Assembly: GCA_046733295.1 (NCBI GenBank)
Contig: JBKPOY010000004.1
Location: 1 to 44,309 of the forward strand
Length of the DNA: 44,309 nucleotides
Source: 13-2-20CM-68-14 sp046733295
GTDB taxonomy: Bacteria > Actinomycetota > Thermoleophilia > Gaiellales > Gaiellaceae
Direction: 5' to 3'
Shown here: in pieces, positions 13,403-21,669 of the stretch
Layout: each line of letters starts with the position of its first letter
Numbering within the stretch: the stretch's first letter is position 1
Position numbers and translations under genes: made by a program
Notes under the pieces: model-generated
Seen by the model: the letters and a program-made list of their open reading frames with translations, nothing else
What the model was told of the DNA's origin: nothing
Database searches by the model: none

Positions 13403-16162
13403 TTACGACGCGGCGACCGCATGCGGCCGGCGCTTCTGTTCCTCGTCGATCCGCTCGACGGGCAGGATCCGCTCGAGCGCGGAGACGCAGCGGGGGCAGA
13501 ACTGCGTGCCGGCGGCCTTCCGAAGCTCGCCGAGGGCCTCGGCGGCCGGCCGGGCGGCGCGGTAGATCCGGGTCGTCAGCATCGAGTCGAGGGCGTCGGC
13601 GACGTGGATGATCCGGGCGCCGAGCGGGATGTCCTCGCCCCGCAGGCGATCCGGATAGCCCTTGCCGTCGAACCGCTCGTGGTGGTGGCGGATGGCAGGC
13701 ACCGCGTCGTTCAGGAAGCCGAGGCGGTCGATGATCCGCGCCCCCTCGTCGGCGTGCTTCTGCATCAGCGCCCATTCGTTGTCCGTGAGCGTGGCCGGCT
13801 TGAGGAGGATCGCGTCCGGGACCGCGAGCTTGCCGATGTCGTGGAAGAGCGCGGCGTGGCCGAGCAGGTCGAGCTCGGCCCGAGAGAGCCCGAGCTCGCG
13901 GCCGATCGCCAGCGCAAGCTGCTGGACGCGCCGCGAGTGCCCTGCGGTGTAAGCGTCCCTGGCGTCCACCGTCGCCGACAGCGACTCCATGGCCGCCGTC
14001 GAGCGCTCCCTGAGCAGCCTGTTCGCCAGCTCCAGCGAGACGTTCTGGGTCTGGATCGTTTCTGCGGCCTCACGGAGCTTCTGCGCGCTCTTCTGCGTGT
14101 GCCGCAGGTAGGCCTCCTGCGTCTTGCGCATCAGGAAGAGCGGCACCGCAAAGACCGCGAGCGCCCAGAGATGGGCCGCCTGGTAGCCGAGGTAGATGAC
14201 GCCCGCGATGAAGCCGTAGACAAGGTAGTGCGGCGCCAGCCAGGCAAACCGCTCCTGGAAGGCCCGCCACCAGCGCTCGTGCCCCTCGACGGCCGTCGCG
14301 AGGCTGACAAGGCCCATGTTGACCGCGAAGTAGCCGAAGCCGGCCGCGACGCCCGCGACGATCGTGACGATCCGGCCCGCGTCGCCGCCCACATGGAGGC
14401 TGAATGCGGCCGCCGCCGTCAAGGAAGCGAGCGAGAGGGTGCCGACATTGAAGAGGACGTGGTGGAGCGACTGCCGGCGGGCGCTCCACTCCACTGCCGC
14501 CGTCGTCGCCGCGAGCGCGAGCGCGGCTCGCGGCCCGAAGAGCGCAGCGCCGGCGAGCGCGCCGACTGCGCTCACCGAGATCGAGCCTAGGTCGAGCTCG
14601 AGCGCCAGGGCCTGTCCGGCGCCGACGAGGGCGATGATCGCCAGCATTCCCCCCACGTCGTGATTCGAGCCGAGCACGAGCCCGGCCGCGCCTGCGAACG
14701 TCCCGATCAGGCCCACGGTGCCGACGACGAACGCCAGGCGCTTCGAGAGCGAGAAGAACGTCGGCCCGTGCACGGCGTGCGGCCGCGGGTGACGCCGCTC
14801 GTGCGAGGGATGGCCTTCGACCGATACCGGCAGTGGCGTGACGTGGTCGCCGTCGTCCGGCACCGCGACCAGCGGCGCAGTACGCGTTTCCGGCATCACC
14901 AGCGGCTCCGAGCTCGCGTCGAGGACGCGGTTTCGCCCCTGAAGCTTGGCGCGGTAGACCGCGAGGTCGGCCTGGTGGATCAGCTCGTTCGCATCGGCGG
15001 CGTCTCGCGGGAAGGCGGCGACGCCGATCGACACCGTCGCCTTGATCGGCTCGCTCGACGTCTCGACGTCGAACGTCCGCGCGGCGACGGCGCGGCGGAT
15101 TCGCTCCGCGATCTCGAACGCCTGATCGGGAGGAGTCTCGGGCAGCAGGATCGCAAACTCCTCGCCGCCGAACCTGGCCGGAACGTCGTAGTGGCGAAGC
15201 TGCGCGCGGAAAGTCTCGGCGATCCCCTGGAGCACGGCGTCGCCGGCGAGATGGCCGTAGGTGTTGTTGATGTCGCGGAGCAGGTCGAGGTCGGCCATGA
15301 TCAGCGCCAGCGGCCGCTCGAACCGCTGTGCGCGCCCGAGCTCCTCCGCGAGGGTCGCGGCGAAGTAGCGGGCGTTGAAGAGGCCCGTCTTCGGGTCGAC
15401 GCGCGCCTCCTCCTGCAGCTGCGGCACCGAGAGCGACCGGTGGATCAGCAGCAGCGGGGCGACCGCGAACGGGATCAACCACGGGTTGATGTCCCAGAAC
15501 GTGCCGATGCCGACGCCGAGCGCAGCGAGCACGAGATCCGTCGAGAGGCTCTCGAACGAGAAGATCCCGAGCTCGCGGATCGAGTGGCTGTAGAAGAAGT
15601 GCAGCATCGGCGCGAGCAGGATGTGGTTGATCGCCACGAGGACTGCAGAGGCGGCCATGCCGCCGAGGGCGAGGCGCAGATTCTGGCTCGGGATCAGATG
15701 GTCCGCGTCCAGCAAGGCGTGGAACGACGCCCACGCCGCGAGGTTCGCGAGCGTGTAGTTGCAGATGTTGAACGTCTGGCTGTACCAGGCGTTCCGATTC
15801 TTTAGCCACTCGGGGACGTGCTGGACTAGGCCCATCAGCGCGACGAGCTCCGGTGGGAGCAGCATCACGGCCGGGATCAGGAAGACGATCGTCGTGTGGT
15901 ACGACTGGTTTCGCGGCGTGCGCACCACGAAGAGCTGCGCGAAGGCCGCGGCGGAGCCGAGGATGATGAAGGTCAGCCACCCCTCCGTGGTCACCCGGAG
16001 ATGGGTCAGCAGTGGAATGGCGGCCATCGCCGCCCCCGCCGCGATCACGAAGAAATAGATGGTCGCGCGAACCGGGAGCCGGGCGTCGGAGTGCCGCTCC
16101 GGAACCGGGCCCGAGCCGGGGAGCTCCGGGCCGAGTGTGATCTGTGTCGGAACCGCACTCAC
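13403..16162 (-). CDS. Membrane c-di-GMP enzyme: duplicated membrane module with GGDEF and HD-GYP domains
   Basis: A 919-residue protein. Order: membrane module 1 (~34-245), GGDEF domain (~250-415), linker, membrane module 2 (~475-680), short coiled segment, HD-GYP domain (~725-890). The GGDEF active site is intact (GGEEF, 332-336), with the inhibitory I-site R323-x2-D326 five residues before it. The HD-GYP domain has HD at 774-775 (HDIGK) and HHHERFDGKGYP at 826-837. It can thus in principle both make and degrade c-di-GMP. The two membrane modules resemble each other (EW...R...FN...LA...), which points to fusion of two related sensor proteins. The GTG start has GGGGAG 7 nt upstream and overlaps the stop of a 27-codon upstream ORF. 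It is an obvious candidate to set the c-di-GMP level read by the RsiG-like protein. Confidence 0.9.
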   Translation of the reverse strand: MSAVPTQITLGPELPGSGPVPERHSDARLPVRATIYFFVIAAGAAMAAIPLLTHLRVTTEGWLTFIILGSAAAFAQLFVVRTPRNQSYHTTIVFLIPAVMLLPPELVALMGLVQHVPEWLKNRNAWYSQTFNICNYTLANLAAWASFHALLDADHLIPSQNLRLALGGMAASAVLVAINHILLAPMLHFFYSHSIRELGIFSFESLSTDLVLAALGVGIGTFWDINPWLIPFAVAPLLLIHRSLSVPQLQEEARVDPKTGLFNARYFAATLAEELGRAQRFERPLALIMADLDLLRDINNTYGHLAGDAVLQGIAETFRAQLRHYDVPARFGGEEFAILLPETPPDQAFEIAERIRRAVAARTFDVETSSEPIKATVSIGVAAFPRDAADANELIHQADLAVYRAKLQGRNRVLDASSEPLVMPETRTAPLVAVPDDGDHVTPLPVSVEGHPSHERRHPRPHAVHGPTFFSLSKRLAFVVGTVGLIGTFAGAAGLVLGSNHDVGGMLAIIALVGAGQALALELDLGSISVSAVGALAGAALFGPRAALALAATTAAVEWSARRQSLHHVLFNVGTLSLASLTAAAAFSLHVGGDAGRIVTIVAGVAAGFGYFAVNMGLVSLATAVEGHERWWRAFQERFAWLAPHYLVYGFIAGVIYLGYQAAHLWALAVFAVPLFLMRKTQEAYLRHTQKSAQKLREAAETIQTQNVSLELANRLLRERSTAAMESLSATVDARDAYTAGHSRRVQQLALAIGRELGLSRAELDLLGHAALFHDIGKLAVPDAILLKPATLTDNEWALMQKHADEGARIIDRLGFLNDAVPAIRHHHERFDGKGYPDRLRGEDIPLGARIIHVADALDSMLTTRIYRAARPAAEALGELRKAAGTQFCPRCVSALERILPVERIDEEQKRRPHAVAAS

Positions 16163-16242
16163 GGGCTTGCTCCCCTGGGCAGGCTGCGCGTCGCGTTCGG
16201 GGAAAGTTGGAGTTCCCTCAGCGAGTGCCGCTCAGCCCTCAT
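16159..16242 (-). CDS. 27-codon upstream ORF overlapping the GGDEF/HD-GYP start
   Basis: ATG at 16242 is preceded by GGAGA and AAAGGA; 27 codons later its TGA overlaps the GTG of the c-di-GMP enzyme (GTGA). The peptide (MRAERHSLRELQL...) resembles nothing known. It may be a leader peptide that couples or tunes translation of the enzyme. It could also be chance, as short ORFs are common in GC-rich DNA. Confidence 0.3.
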   Translation of the reverse strand: MRAERHSLRELQLSPNATRSLPRGASP

Positions 16243-16350
16243 TCCTTTGCCGTCTCCTTTCCGCCGTAGGGCGGTACCGCAGGACTAGAAGCCGACTCGA
16301 GCGGGCGAAACCACGCCGCATCGATGACTACACGGGAAGCTAAGGCGCAC

Positions 16351-16374
16351 AAAAGGGGGAGGCATCCCCCTTTT
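16351..16374. terminator. Bidirectional intrinsic terminator
   Basis: The stem AAAAGGGGGA / TCCCCCTTTT closes a GGCA loop, with a T-run on the + side and the complementary run on the - side. It lies between the subtilase gene and the GGDEF/HD-GYP gene, as the second of two terminators in tandem for leftward transcription. Confidence 0.8.
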
Positions 16375-16406
16375 TCGGGAGGCGGCGAAGATCCCCCAAA
16401 AGAGTG

Positions 16407-16442
16407 AGCGCCGGAACCGGCCTGGTGACCGGTTCCGGCGCT
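16407..16442 (-). terminator. Intrinsic terminator of the subtilase gene
   Basis: A perfect 14-bp stem (AGCGCCGGAACCGG and its complement) closes an 8-nt loop 11 nt past the subtilase stop. On the minus strand it is followed by CACTCTTTT. Confidence 0.85.
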
Positions 16443-16453
16443 TCCCGTCCTGA

Positions 16454-18292
16454 CTACGGAAGGAGGGATGAGGTGCTGCTCAGGAGGCTCGGCGGCAGCA
16501 GCTCGACAGCCACCGCGAGGTCCGGATCCGCCTGCAGCTCGGCGATGTCGGCGGGGTCGAGCTCGTACGCGCTCGCGTCGGAGGCGGCGTCGCCCTCGGC
16601 GGCGTCCTCGTAGGAGACGTCCTGCCAGGAGACGTCACCCCAGGCCACGTCGCCCCAGGCAACGTCCTGCCAGGAGACATCGCTCCAGGCGACGTCGCTC
16701 CAGGCCACATCGCCCCAGGCGACGGAGCTCCAGGAGACGTCACCCCAAGCGACCGCGTCCCAGGAGACGCTTGCCTTCGCCGCGTCGCTCCAGGCAACCG
16801 CGTCGAAGACCTTCCCGCTGCCGCCGGCCGGATCGGACATCAGGTACCGCTCCAGCGCCGCGTTCGGGTTCTGGGGGTTGCCGAGGCCCGCCGCGGCCTC
16901 CGCGTGCAGTTCACCCAGCCCGATCGATCCGTTGCGGATGTTCGGAGCGTTCTTGGCGGTCGCCATCAGCGCACCCTTGACCTGGTCGGGAGTGAAGCTC
17001 GGGTGCCGGGCCAGGATCTGCGCGGCCGCGCCCGCTGCGGCCGGAGCCGCGAACGAGGTGCCGGACAGCTGGATGTAGCCGGGGGAGCTGATGTTGGCGG
17101 CCTTCTCGACGGACAGTGAGGAGCCCTGCGGCACCGGGCCGACCATGTAGCGGCCGGGGGCGCCGATCTCCGGCTTCCAGAAGCCGTCGTAGGTGTACCC
17201 GTATGCCGACCACGGCGCCGTGGAGTCGTTGCCGACCCCCATGTTGCCGCCGATGTCGAGGGCGCCGACCGTGATCACGAACGGGTCGTTGCCGGGCGCG
17301 TACATGACGCGGCTCGGTCCGGACGGCAGGCCGTAGTTGCCGGCGGCCGCCACGACGACGACGTTGTTGAACCACAGCTTCTCGACGGCCCGGTCGAGCG
17401 GGTCCTTCGTGAAGTTGCTCGGCGCCGCGGAGTGCAGCGAGAAGTTCGCGACCCGAATGTTGTACTTGCCCTTGTTCGCGAGGATCCAGTCGCACGCCGC
17501 GATGACGTCGCTCGTGCGAGCGATGCCTGCGTCGTTCATGACGTCGAGTGCTGCGATCTTCGCGTTCGGCGCCGCGCCCGCGTAGCCGGCAGCGGAGCCT
17601 GCAGCGATGCCCGCCACGAAGGTGCCGTGGCCGCGCCCGTCGCCGGGCGTCGTGTTGCCGCTCAGGGTGCTCAGGTTGACGTTCGCCACGACGCGGCCCG
17701 CGAAATCGGCGCGGTCAGCCTGAATTCCCGAATCGACGATTGCGATCGTCGGCGCGTTCGGCGCCGGCGCCTTCTCGGTGCCCCACATCTTCACGAGGTC
17801 GGCTTCGTACGGCCAGACCTGGTTCGAGCTGAGGGTGCTTCCGCTCGTCTTCATCGGAGCGTCGGACGTGATGGTCAGTCCGGGCATCTCGGCGAGCTTC
17901 GCCAGCCTCGACGCGGGGATCGTGACCGCCACACCACCGATCAGCTTCAGCTTCCGGTTAAGGGTGCCCTTCTTGCCGAACGCGTGCTCGGCGCCGCTGA
18001 CGCCGCCCGTGCTCGTGATGATCACCGGGATCTTCGCGTTCGGATGCTTGTTCGCCATCGCGAGCAGGCCGTTCGCGACGTACGTCGCGTCCTTGGCACC
18101 GCCCTTGCCACCGTCGCTCGCCGTTGCGACGAGCGGAATCCCGAGGAGGAAGACCGCGGCAACGGTGAGCACGAGCCCGCGACCACCCCTGCCCCAGAGG
18201 GCATTGGAGCGCGACTCGCCGCCACGACTTCCTGTTCCCCAGAGTGCGCTCGAACGGATCTCTCCGCGAGTGCCTCCCTTATTCCTCACCAT
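16454..18292 (-). CDS. Secreted subtilisin-family (S8) serine protease with a Trp-rich pentapeptide repeat tail
   Basis: A 612-residue protein if started at ATG 18292, which follows a strong AGGAGGAAGG site; the longer frame is leader DNA. The N-terminus holds a twin motif (RSSALWG...RSNALWG, ~13-34), then a hydrophobic helix (~39-57) acting as signal or anchor, then an inhibitor-like propeptide. The catalytic triad is intact: D187 (AIVDSGI), H222 (GRGHGTFVAG) and S413 (LSGTSFAAP), with oxyanion Asn319 (AAAGN). Residues 499-563 are thirteen 5-residue units of the VAWGD/VSWQD type, followed by an acidic tail. The repeats may fold as a beta-structure for wall binding or self-assembly; this is inference. 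Two terminators follow. The N-terminal ALWG motif echoes the tryptophan periodicity of the tail. Confidence 0.9.
   Translation of the reverse strand: MVRNKGGTRGEIRSSALWGTGSRGGESRSNALWGRGGRGLVLTVAAVFLLGIPLVATASDGGKGGAKDATYVANGLLAMANKHPNAKIPVIITSTGGVSGAEHAFGKKGTLNRKLKLIGGVAVTIPASRLAKLAEMPGLTITSDAPMKTSGSTLSSNQVWPYEADLVKMWGTEKAPAPNAPTIAIVDSGIQADRADFAGRVVANVNLSTLSGNTTPGDGRGHGTFVAGIAAGSAAGYAGAAPNAKIAALDVMNDAGIARTSDVIAACDWILANKGKYNIRVANFSLHSAAPSNFTKDPLDRAVEKLWFNNVVVVAAAGNYGLPSGPSRVMYAPGNDPFVITVGALDIGGNMGVGNDSTAPWSAYGYTYDGFWKPEIGAPGRYMVGPVPQGSSLSVEKAANISSPGYIQLSGTSFAAPAAAGAAAQILARHPSFTPDQVKGALMATAKNAPNIRNGSIGLGELHAEAAAGLGNPQNPNAALERYLMSDPAGGSGKVFDAVAWSDAAKASVSWDAVAWGDVSWSSVAWGDVAWSDVAWSDVSWQDVAWGDVAWGDVSWQDVSYEDAAEGDAASDASAYELDPADIAELQADPDLAVAVELLPPSLLSSTSSLLP
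16604..16798 (-). repeat. Tandem 15-bp coding repeats (13 units)
   Basis: Thirteen in-frame 15-bp units encode V-(A/S)-W-(G/S/Q)-D type pentapeptides at the end of the subtilase. The units vary at synonymous positions (for example GTCACCCCAGGCCAC versus GTCGCCCCAGGCAAC on the + strand), so they are diverged rather than freshly expanded. Confidence 0.9.
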
Positions 18293-18450
18293 TCGTACCT
18301 TCCTCCTATCCGCGCACCTGGGCGCGGGCCGCAGTTGCCACAGGAGCACGGCGGGATGCCGAAGCTCCGTCGAACCTGGCGGAACGTACGCAGGCCGGAT
18401 TCGCGAGCCATCCCCCGAGAGGGGGAGCAAGCGACGCGAAAGCGAGAAAA
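18293..18450 (-). promoter_or_regulatory. Structured leader upstream of the subtilase
   Basis: The DNA before the subtilase ribosome site folds readily on the minus strand. One nested hairpin has GCCA/TGGC outside, GGAGC/GCTCC in the middle and CGGC/GCCG at the tip. A second hairpin is CCCCC-TCTC-GGGGG (near 18413-18425). It does not match any riboswitch consensus I know (c-di-AMP, c-di-GMP, cobalamin, TPP and SAM were considered). It may be a cis-regulatory leader or just stable GC-rich sequence. The divergent murT promoter must also lie here. Confidence 0.3.
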
Positions 18451-18484
18451 TTCCCCCAAAGGGGTGACCAGCACAGCGCTCCGA

Positions 18485-18490
18485 TAGCGT
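18485..18490 (+). promoter_or_regulatory. -10-like hexamer for murT
   Basis: TAGCGT, 8 nt before the murT GTG, with no Shine-Dalgarno between them. It may give a leaderless murT-gatD message. No convincing -35. Confidence 0.3.
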
Positions 18491-18498
18491 CTCGGCCC

Positions 18499-19872
18499 GT
18501 GGCAACGCGGTTTCCCCTCGGCCTGGAAGTGGTGCTCGCCCGCGCCGCGGGTGGCCTGTCGCGCCTAGCCCGAACGGGTGGTGGAACCACGCTGCCCGGC
18601 AAGCTCCTCTGGAAGCTCGACCCGGAGGCGGTCGACGAGCTCGCGGGTCGGTTGCCGCTCGGCTCGGCCCTCGTTTCGGCCACGAACGGCAAGACGACGA
18701 CGAGCGCGATGGTCGCCGACATCCTTCGCCACCGGATCCGCATCGCGCACAACAGCTCGGGCGCGAATCTCGTCTCGGGCGTCGCCTCCACCCTCCTCTC
18801 GGCTCGCAACGCCGAGCTCGGGCTGTTCGAGGTCGACGAGGCGGCGCTGCCGGAGGTCGCGAGGCGCCTGAGCCCGCGAGCCGTCTGTCTGGGCAACCTC
18901 TTTCGCGATCAGCTGGATCGCTACGGGGAGCTCGAGCTCGTGGCGGAGCGGTGGCGCGGTGCGGTCGAGGAGCTGCCGGGAATCTCCGCCCTCGTCGTCA
19001 ACGGCGACGACCCCCAGGTCGGAGAGCTCGCGCGGAGACGGGCCGGAGCGCTCGTCTTCGGCGTCGACGATCCGCGCCACTCTCGTCCCTCCCTGCAACA
19101 TGCGGCCGACTCGAAGTGGTGCGTCCGCTGCGGAACGCCCTACGAGTACGAGGCGATCTACGTCGGCCACCTCGGCGCGTACCGCTGTCCGGCCTGCGAC
19201 CACGAGCGGCCTCCGCTCGACGTCGCAGCCCGCGCAATCGAGCTCGGAGGTCTCGAGCGAGTCTCCTTCGAGCTCGTGACGCCAAACGGCACCCGAGCCG
19301 TCGAGCTCGCGTTGCCGGGGCTCTACAACGTCTACAACGCGCTTGCGGCGGCCTCGCTGGCGCTCGCCCTCGGGGCCAGCCTGGACGAGGTCAGCAGCGG
19401 GCTTGGGCGCTTCCATGCAGCTTTCGGCCGCTTCGAGCGCATCGAGATGGGCGGCAAGTCGCTGTTGATGCTGTTGATCAAGAATCCGGCCGGCGCGAAC
19501 GAGGCGATTCGGACGCTGATGGTCGCCGGAGGTCCCAGGCTGGCGCTCGTCGCCTTGAACGACGGGATCGCCGATGGACGCGATGTCTCCTGGATCTGGG
19601 ACGTCGACTTCGAGCCGCTCTTTCCTGCTCTCGGGCAGGTCGTCGCGTCCGGCGAACGGGCGGCCGAGCTGGCGCTCCGCTTCCGGTACGGAGGCTTCGA
19701 CGACTCGGCGATCGAGGTCGTGCCGGACCTCGAAGTCGCGCTCGATCGCGCGCTCGAGCTGACGCCGGCCGGCGGCGAGCTCGTGGCTCTGCCGACCTAC
19801 ACGGCGATGCTGGCCCTGCGCGACGTCGTCGCGAAGCGTGGGTACGTCCGCCAGTACTGGGAGGCCGCATGA
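18499..19872 (+). CDS. murT: Lipid II isoglutaminyl synthase, MurT subunit
   Basis: A 457-residue Mur-ligase-like protein. The ATP P-loop ATNGKTTTS is at residues 61-69. Cys208, Cys211, Cys230 and Cys233 form the zinc ribbon inserted in MurT (WCVRCGTPYEYE, AYRCPACDHERPP). LPGLYNVYNALAA and the RFHAAFGRFERI segment match the family, and NPAGANEAIRTL lies in the C-terminal domain. With GatD it amidates the alpha-carboxyl of D-glutamate in lipid II, using ATP and glutamine-derived ammonia, as in many Gram-positive bacteria. The GTG at 18499 is the first start consistent with the family N-terminus. It overlaps gatD by ATGA, so the subunits are made together. Confidence 0.93.
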   Translation: MATRFPLGLEVVLARAAGGLSRLARTGGGTTLPGKLLWKLDPEAVDELAGRLPLGSALVSATNGKTTTSAMVADILRHRIRIAHNSSGANLVSGVASTLLSARNAELGLFEVDEAALPEVARRLSPRAVCLGNLFRDQLDRYGELELVAERWRGAVEELPGISALVVNGDDPQVGELARRRAGALVFGVDDPRHSRPSLQHAADSKWCVRCGTPYEYEAIYVGHLGAYRCPACDHERPPLDVAARAIELGGLERVSFELVTPNGTRAVELALPGLYNVYNALAAASLALALGASLDEVSSGLGRFHAAFGRFERIEMGGKSLLMLLIKNPAGANEAIRTLMVAGGPRLALVALNDGIADGRDVSWIWDVDFEPLFPALGQVVASGERAAELALRFRYGGFDDSAIEVVPDLEVALDRALELTPAGGELVALPTYTAMLALRDVVAKRGYVRQYWEAA

Positions 19873-20621
19873 AGCGGATCGTCGTCGGCCACCTGTTCCC
19901 GGACTACCTGAACATCTACGCGGATCGCGGCAACATCGCGGTCTTCGAGCGGCGTGCGGCGTGGCGTGGCTACGAGCTCGAAGTCAGGCCGCTCGGCGCG
20001 GGAGCGGCGATCGACCCGGGCGGGCACGACCTCTTCTACATCGGCGGCGGCCAGGATCGCGAACAGGCGCTGATCGCGCCCGAGCTCGCCGCGCTGGGCG
20101 ACGGCCTGCGGCGCGCGTTCGAGGAGGGCGCCGCGATCCTTGCCGTCTGCGGCGGTTACCAGCTGCTCGGCCGCTTCTACCGCGACCAGAGCGGCGACGA
20201 GCTTCCGGGCGTCGGCATCCTGCCGTTGCACACCGTCGCCGGGTCACGGCGCATGATCGGCGACGTCCTGCTCGAGTGCGAGCTCGAGCCGGGCGAGATC
20301 CAAACACTGGCCGGCTTCGAGAACCACGCCGGCCGCACGATCCTCGACCAGGGCGCGGAGCCCCTCGGGCGGGTCGTGGCCGGCTTCGGCAACGACGGCG
20401 AGAGCGGCTACGAGGGCTGCCGCATCGGTCGGGCGATCGGAACGTATCTGCACGGCCCGCTGCTGCCCCGCAATCCGTGGCTGGCAGATTGGCTGCTCGC
20501 GCAAGCGGTCGCCCACCGCAGCGGCGAGTCGCCGACGCTCGAGCCGCTGCGCGACGAGCTCGAGCAGGAGGCGCATGCCGTCTCCGCTGCCCGCGCACGC
20601 TCCCGCGGCGGACGCCACTGA
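19869..20621 (+). CDS. gatD: Lipid II isoglutaminyl synthase, glutaminase subunit GatD
   Basis: A 250-residue class I (triad-type) glutamine amidotransferase of the CobB/CobQ-like branch. The nucleophile is C94 in LAVCGGYQLLG and the catalytic His is H195 in GTYLHGPLLPRNP. GGGQDREQ and FENHAGRT are further family signatures. It hydrolyses glutamine and passes ammonia to MurT for amidation of the peptidoglycan stem Glu. The ATG overlaps the murT stop. A ~25-residue charged C-terminal tail (EQEAHAVSAARARSRGGRH) extends beyond the core. Confidence 0.93.
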   Translation: MKRIVVGHLFPDYLNIYADRGNIAVFERRAAWRGYELEVRPLGAGAAIDPGGHDLFYIGGGQDREQALIAPELAALGDGLRRAFEEGAAILAVCGGYQLLGRFYRDQSGDELPGVGILPLHTVAGSRRMIGDVLLECELEPGEIQTLAGFENHAGRTILDQGAEPLGRVVAGFGNDGESGYEGCRIGRAIGTYLHGPLLPRNPWLADWLLAQAVAHRSGESPTLEPLRDELEQEAHAVSAARARSRGGRH

Positions 20622-20769
20622 GTCGATCGATCCCGTACGCGTCCCAGGCCCCGCGCGCGTGGCACCCCCACCCTGGGTGGGGCTCCCGCCCGCCACCCTC
20701 ACCCCGCACGCTAACCAGGCCGAGCGCACAAATGTGCGACGGCAACGCGCCGAAGCGATGACAACCGCG

Positions 20770-21228
20770 TCACCGGGCCCAGAGGGCCCCGAGGTACACG
20801 GCCGGGTCGCCGGGCCGCCAGCGCTGGAGGAAGCGCTGGATCGGCGGATGGAGGACGACGTCGTCGAGGTCCTCGAGCGCGAACAGGCGATGGCCGCGAA
20901 CCGCCGCGTCCCTCGATGTGACCGCCTCCAGCGAGCGTCCGCCCAGGTCGCCCGCGAAGATGATGTGCACCACGTGCTTCGCCGCAAAGCCGCCGACGGG
21001 TGAGATCGAGTCCACGATCGCGATCGGGCCCTCGACCACGGGGTCGTCCTCGATCCCGACCTCCTCCGCCAGCTCGCGGTGCAGGGCGTCGACGAGGCTC
21101 TCCCCGGCGTGGACACCGCCGCCGGGCAGCAACCAGTACTCCTTCCCGGGTTTCTCGTGTCGGCACAGGAGCAGCCCCTCGTTCCAGCGGAGCAGCGCCG
21201 AGACACGGATCCGGGGCTCGCCGCTCAT
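20770..21228 (-). CDS. NUDIX hydrolase
   Basis: A 152-residue protein with a complete NUDIX box (G-x5-E-x7-R-E-L-x-E-E-x-G-I) from G38 to I59: GVHAGESL...HRELAEEVGI. The N-terminal RVSALLRWNEGLLLCRH is the usual first strand of the fold. It should hydrolyse a nucleoside diphosphate linked to another moiety; the substrate is unknown. It starts 3 nt after dut on the same strand, and a partner dUTPase next door suggests a nucleotide-pool-cleaning role. It converges with gatD; a GC-rich hairpin without a T-run lies between them (20666-20682). Confidence 0.88.
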   Translation of the reverse strand: MSGEPRIRVSALLRWNEGLLLCRHEKPGKEYWLLPGGGVHAGESLVDALHRELAEEVGIEDDPVVEGPIAIVDSISPVGGFAAKHVVHIIFAGDLGGRSLEAVTSRDAAVRGHRLFALEDLDDVVLHPPIQRFLQRWRPGDPAVYLGALWAR

Positions 21229-21231
21229 CCT

Positions 21232-21669
21232 CTATCGCGCGCGCGAGGACCCGAAGCCGCGAATACCGCGTTCGCTCTCCGGCAGCTCGTCGATCTCCGC
21301 GAGCTCGAGCTCGGGGACGGCCATCACGACGAGCTGGGCGATCCGCATCCCGGCCTCCACGACGAACGGCTCGGACGTGTCGGTGTTGAGCAGCACGACC
21401 TGGAGCTCGCCCCTGTAGCCGGAGTCGACGAGGCCAGGAGCGTTGACGACCGTGATCCCGTGGCGCGCGGCGAGGCCGGAGCGGGGCTGGACGAAACCGG
21501 CGTGGCCGGGCGGGATCGCAACGGCGAGGCCGGTCCCGACCACTGCGCGCTCGCCCGGCGCCAGCTCGACCTGTTCGCATGCGGCAAGATCGAACCCTGC
21601 GTCTCCGGCGTATGCGCGTTCGGGAAGGACCGCGTCCTCGCGCAGCCGCCGAATCGGCAGCTCGATCAC
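21232..21669 (-). CDS. dut: Deoxyuridine 5'-triphosphate nucleotidohydrolase (dUTPase)
   Basis: A 145-residue trimeric-type dUTPase with all five motifs in order: AGDAGFDL, PRSGLA, GLVDSGYRGEL (with the catalytic Asp), GMRIAQLV, and the C-terminal RGIRGFGSS arm that closes on the substrate. It converts dUTP to dUMP, keeping uracil out of DNA and feeding dTMP synthesis. The GTG start overlaps the hflX stop (GTGA), so translation is coupled. The length is typical. Confidence 0.95.
   Translation of the reverse strand: MIELPIRRLREDAVLPERAYAGDAGFDLAACEQVELAPGERAVVGTGLAVAIPPGHAGFVQPRSGLAARHGITVVNAPGLVDSGYRGELQVVLLNTDTSEPFVVEAGMRIAQLVVMAVPELELAEIDELPESERGIRGFGSSRAR

Noticed and set aside
16163..16350. 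c-di-GMP riboswitch upstream of the GGDEF/HD-GYP gene
   Set aside because: I looked for the GEMM-type core on both strands and did not find it; the leader instead holds a short coupled ORF.
16604..16798. Possible CRISPR or mini-satellite
   Set aside because: The 15-bp periodicity is in frame, has no spacers and encodes a regular pentapeptide; it is a coding repeat.
20666..20738. Terminators between gatD and the NUDIX gene
   Set aside because: Hairpins (CCCCAC/GTGGGG and GCACA/TGTGC) exist but neither is followed by a T-run on either strand, so they are not called.
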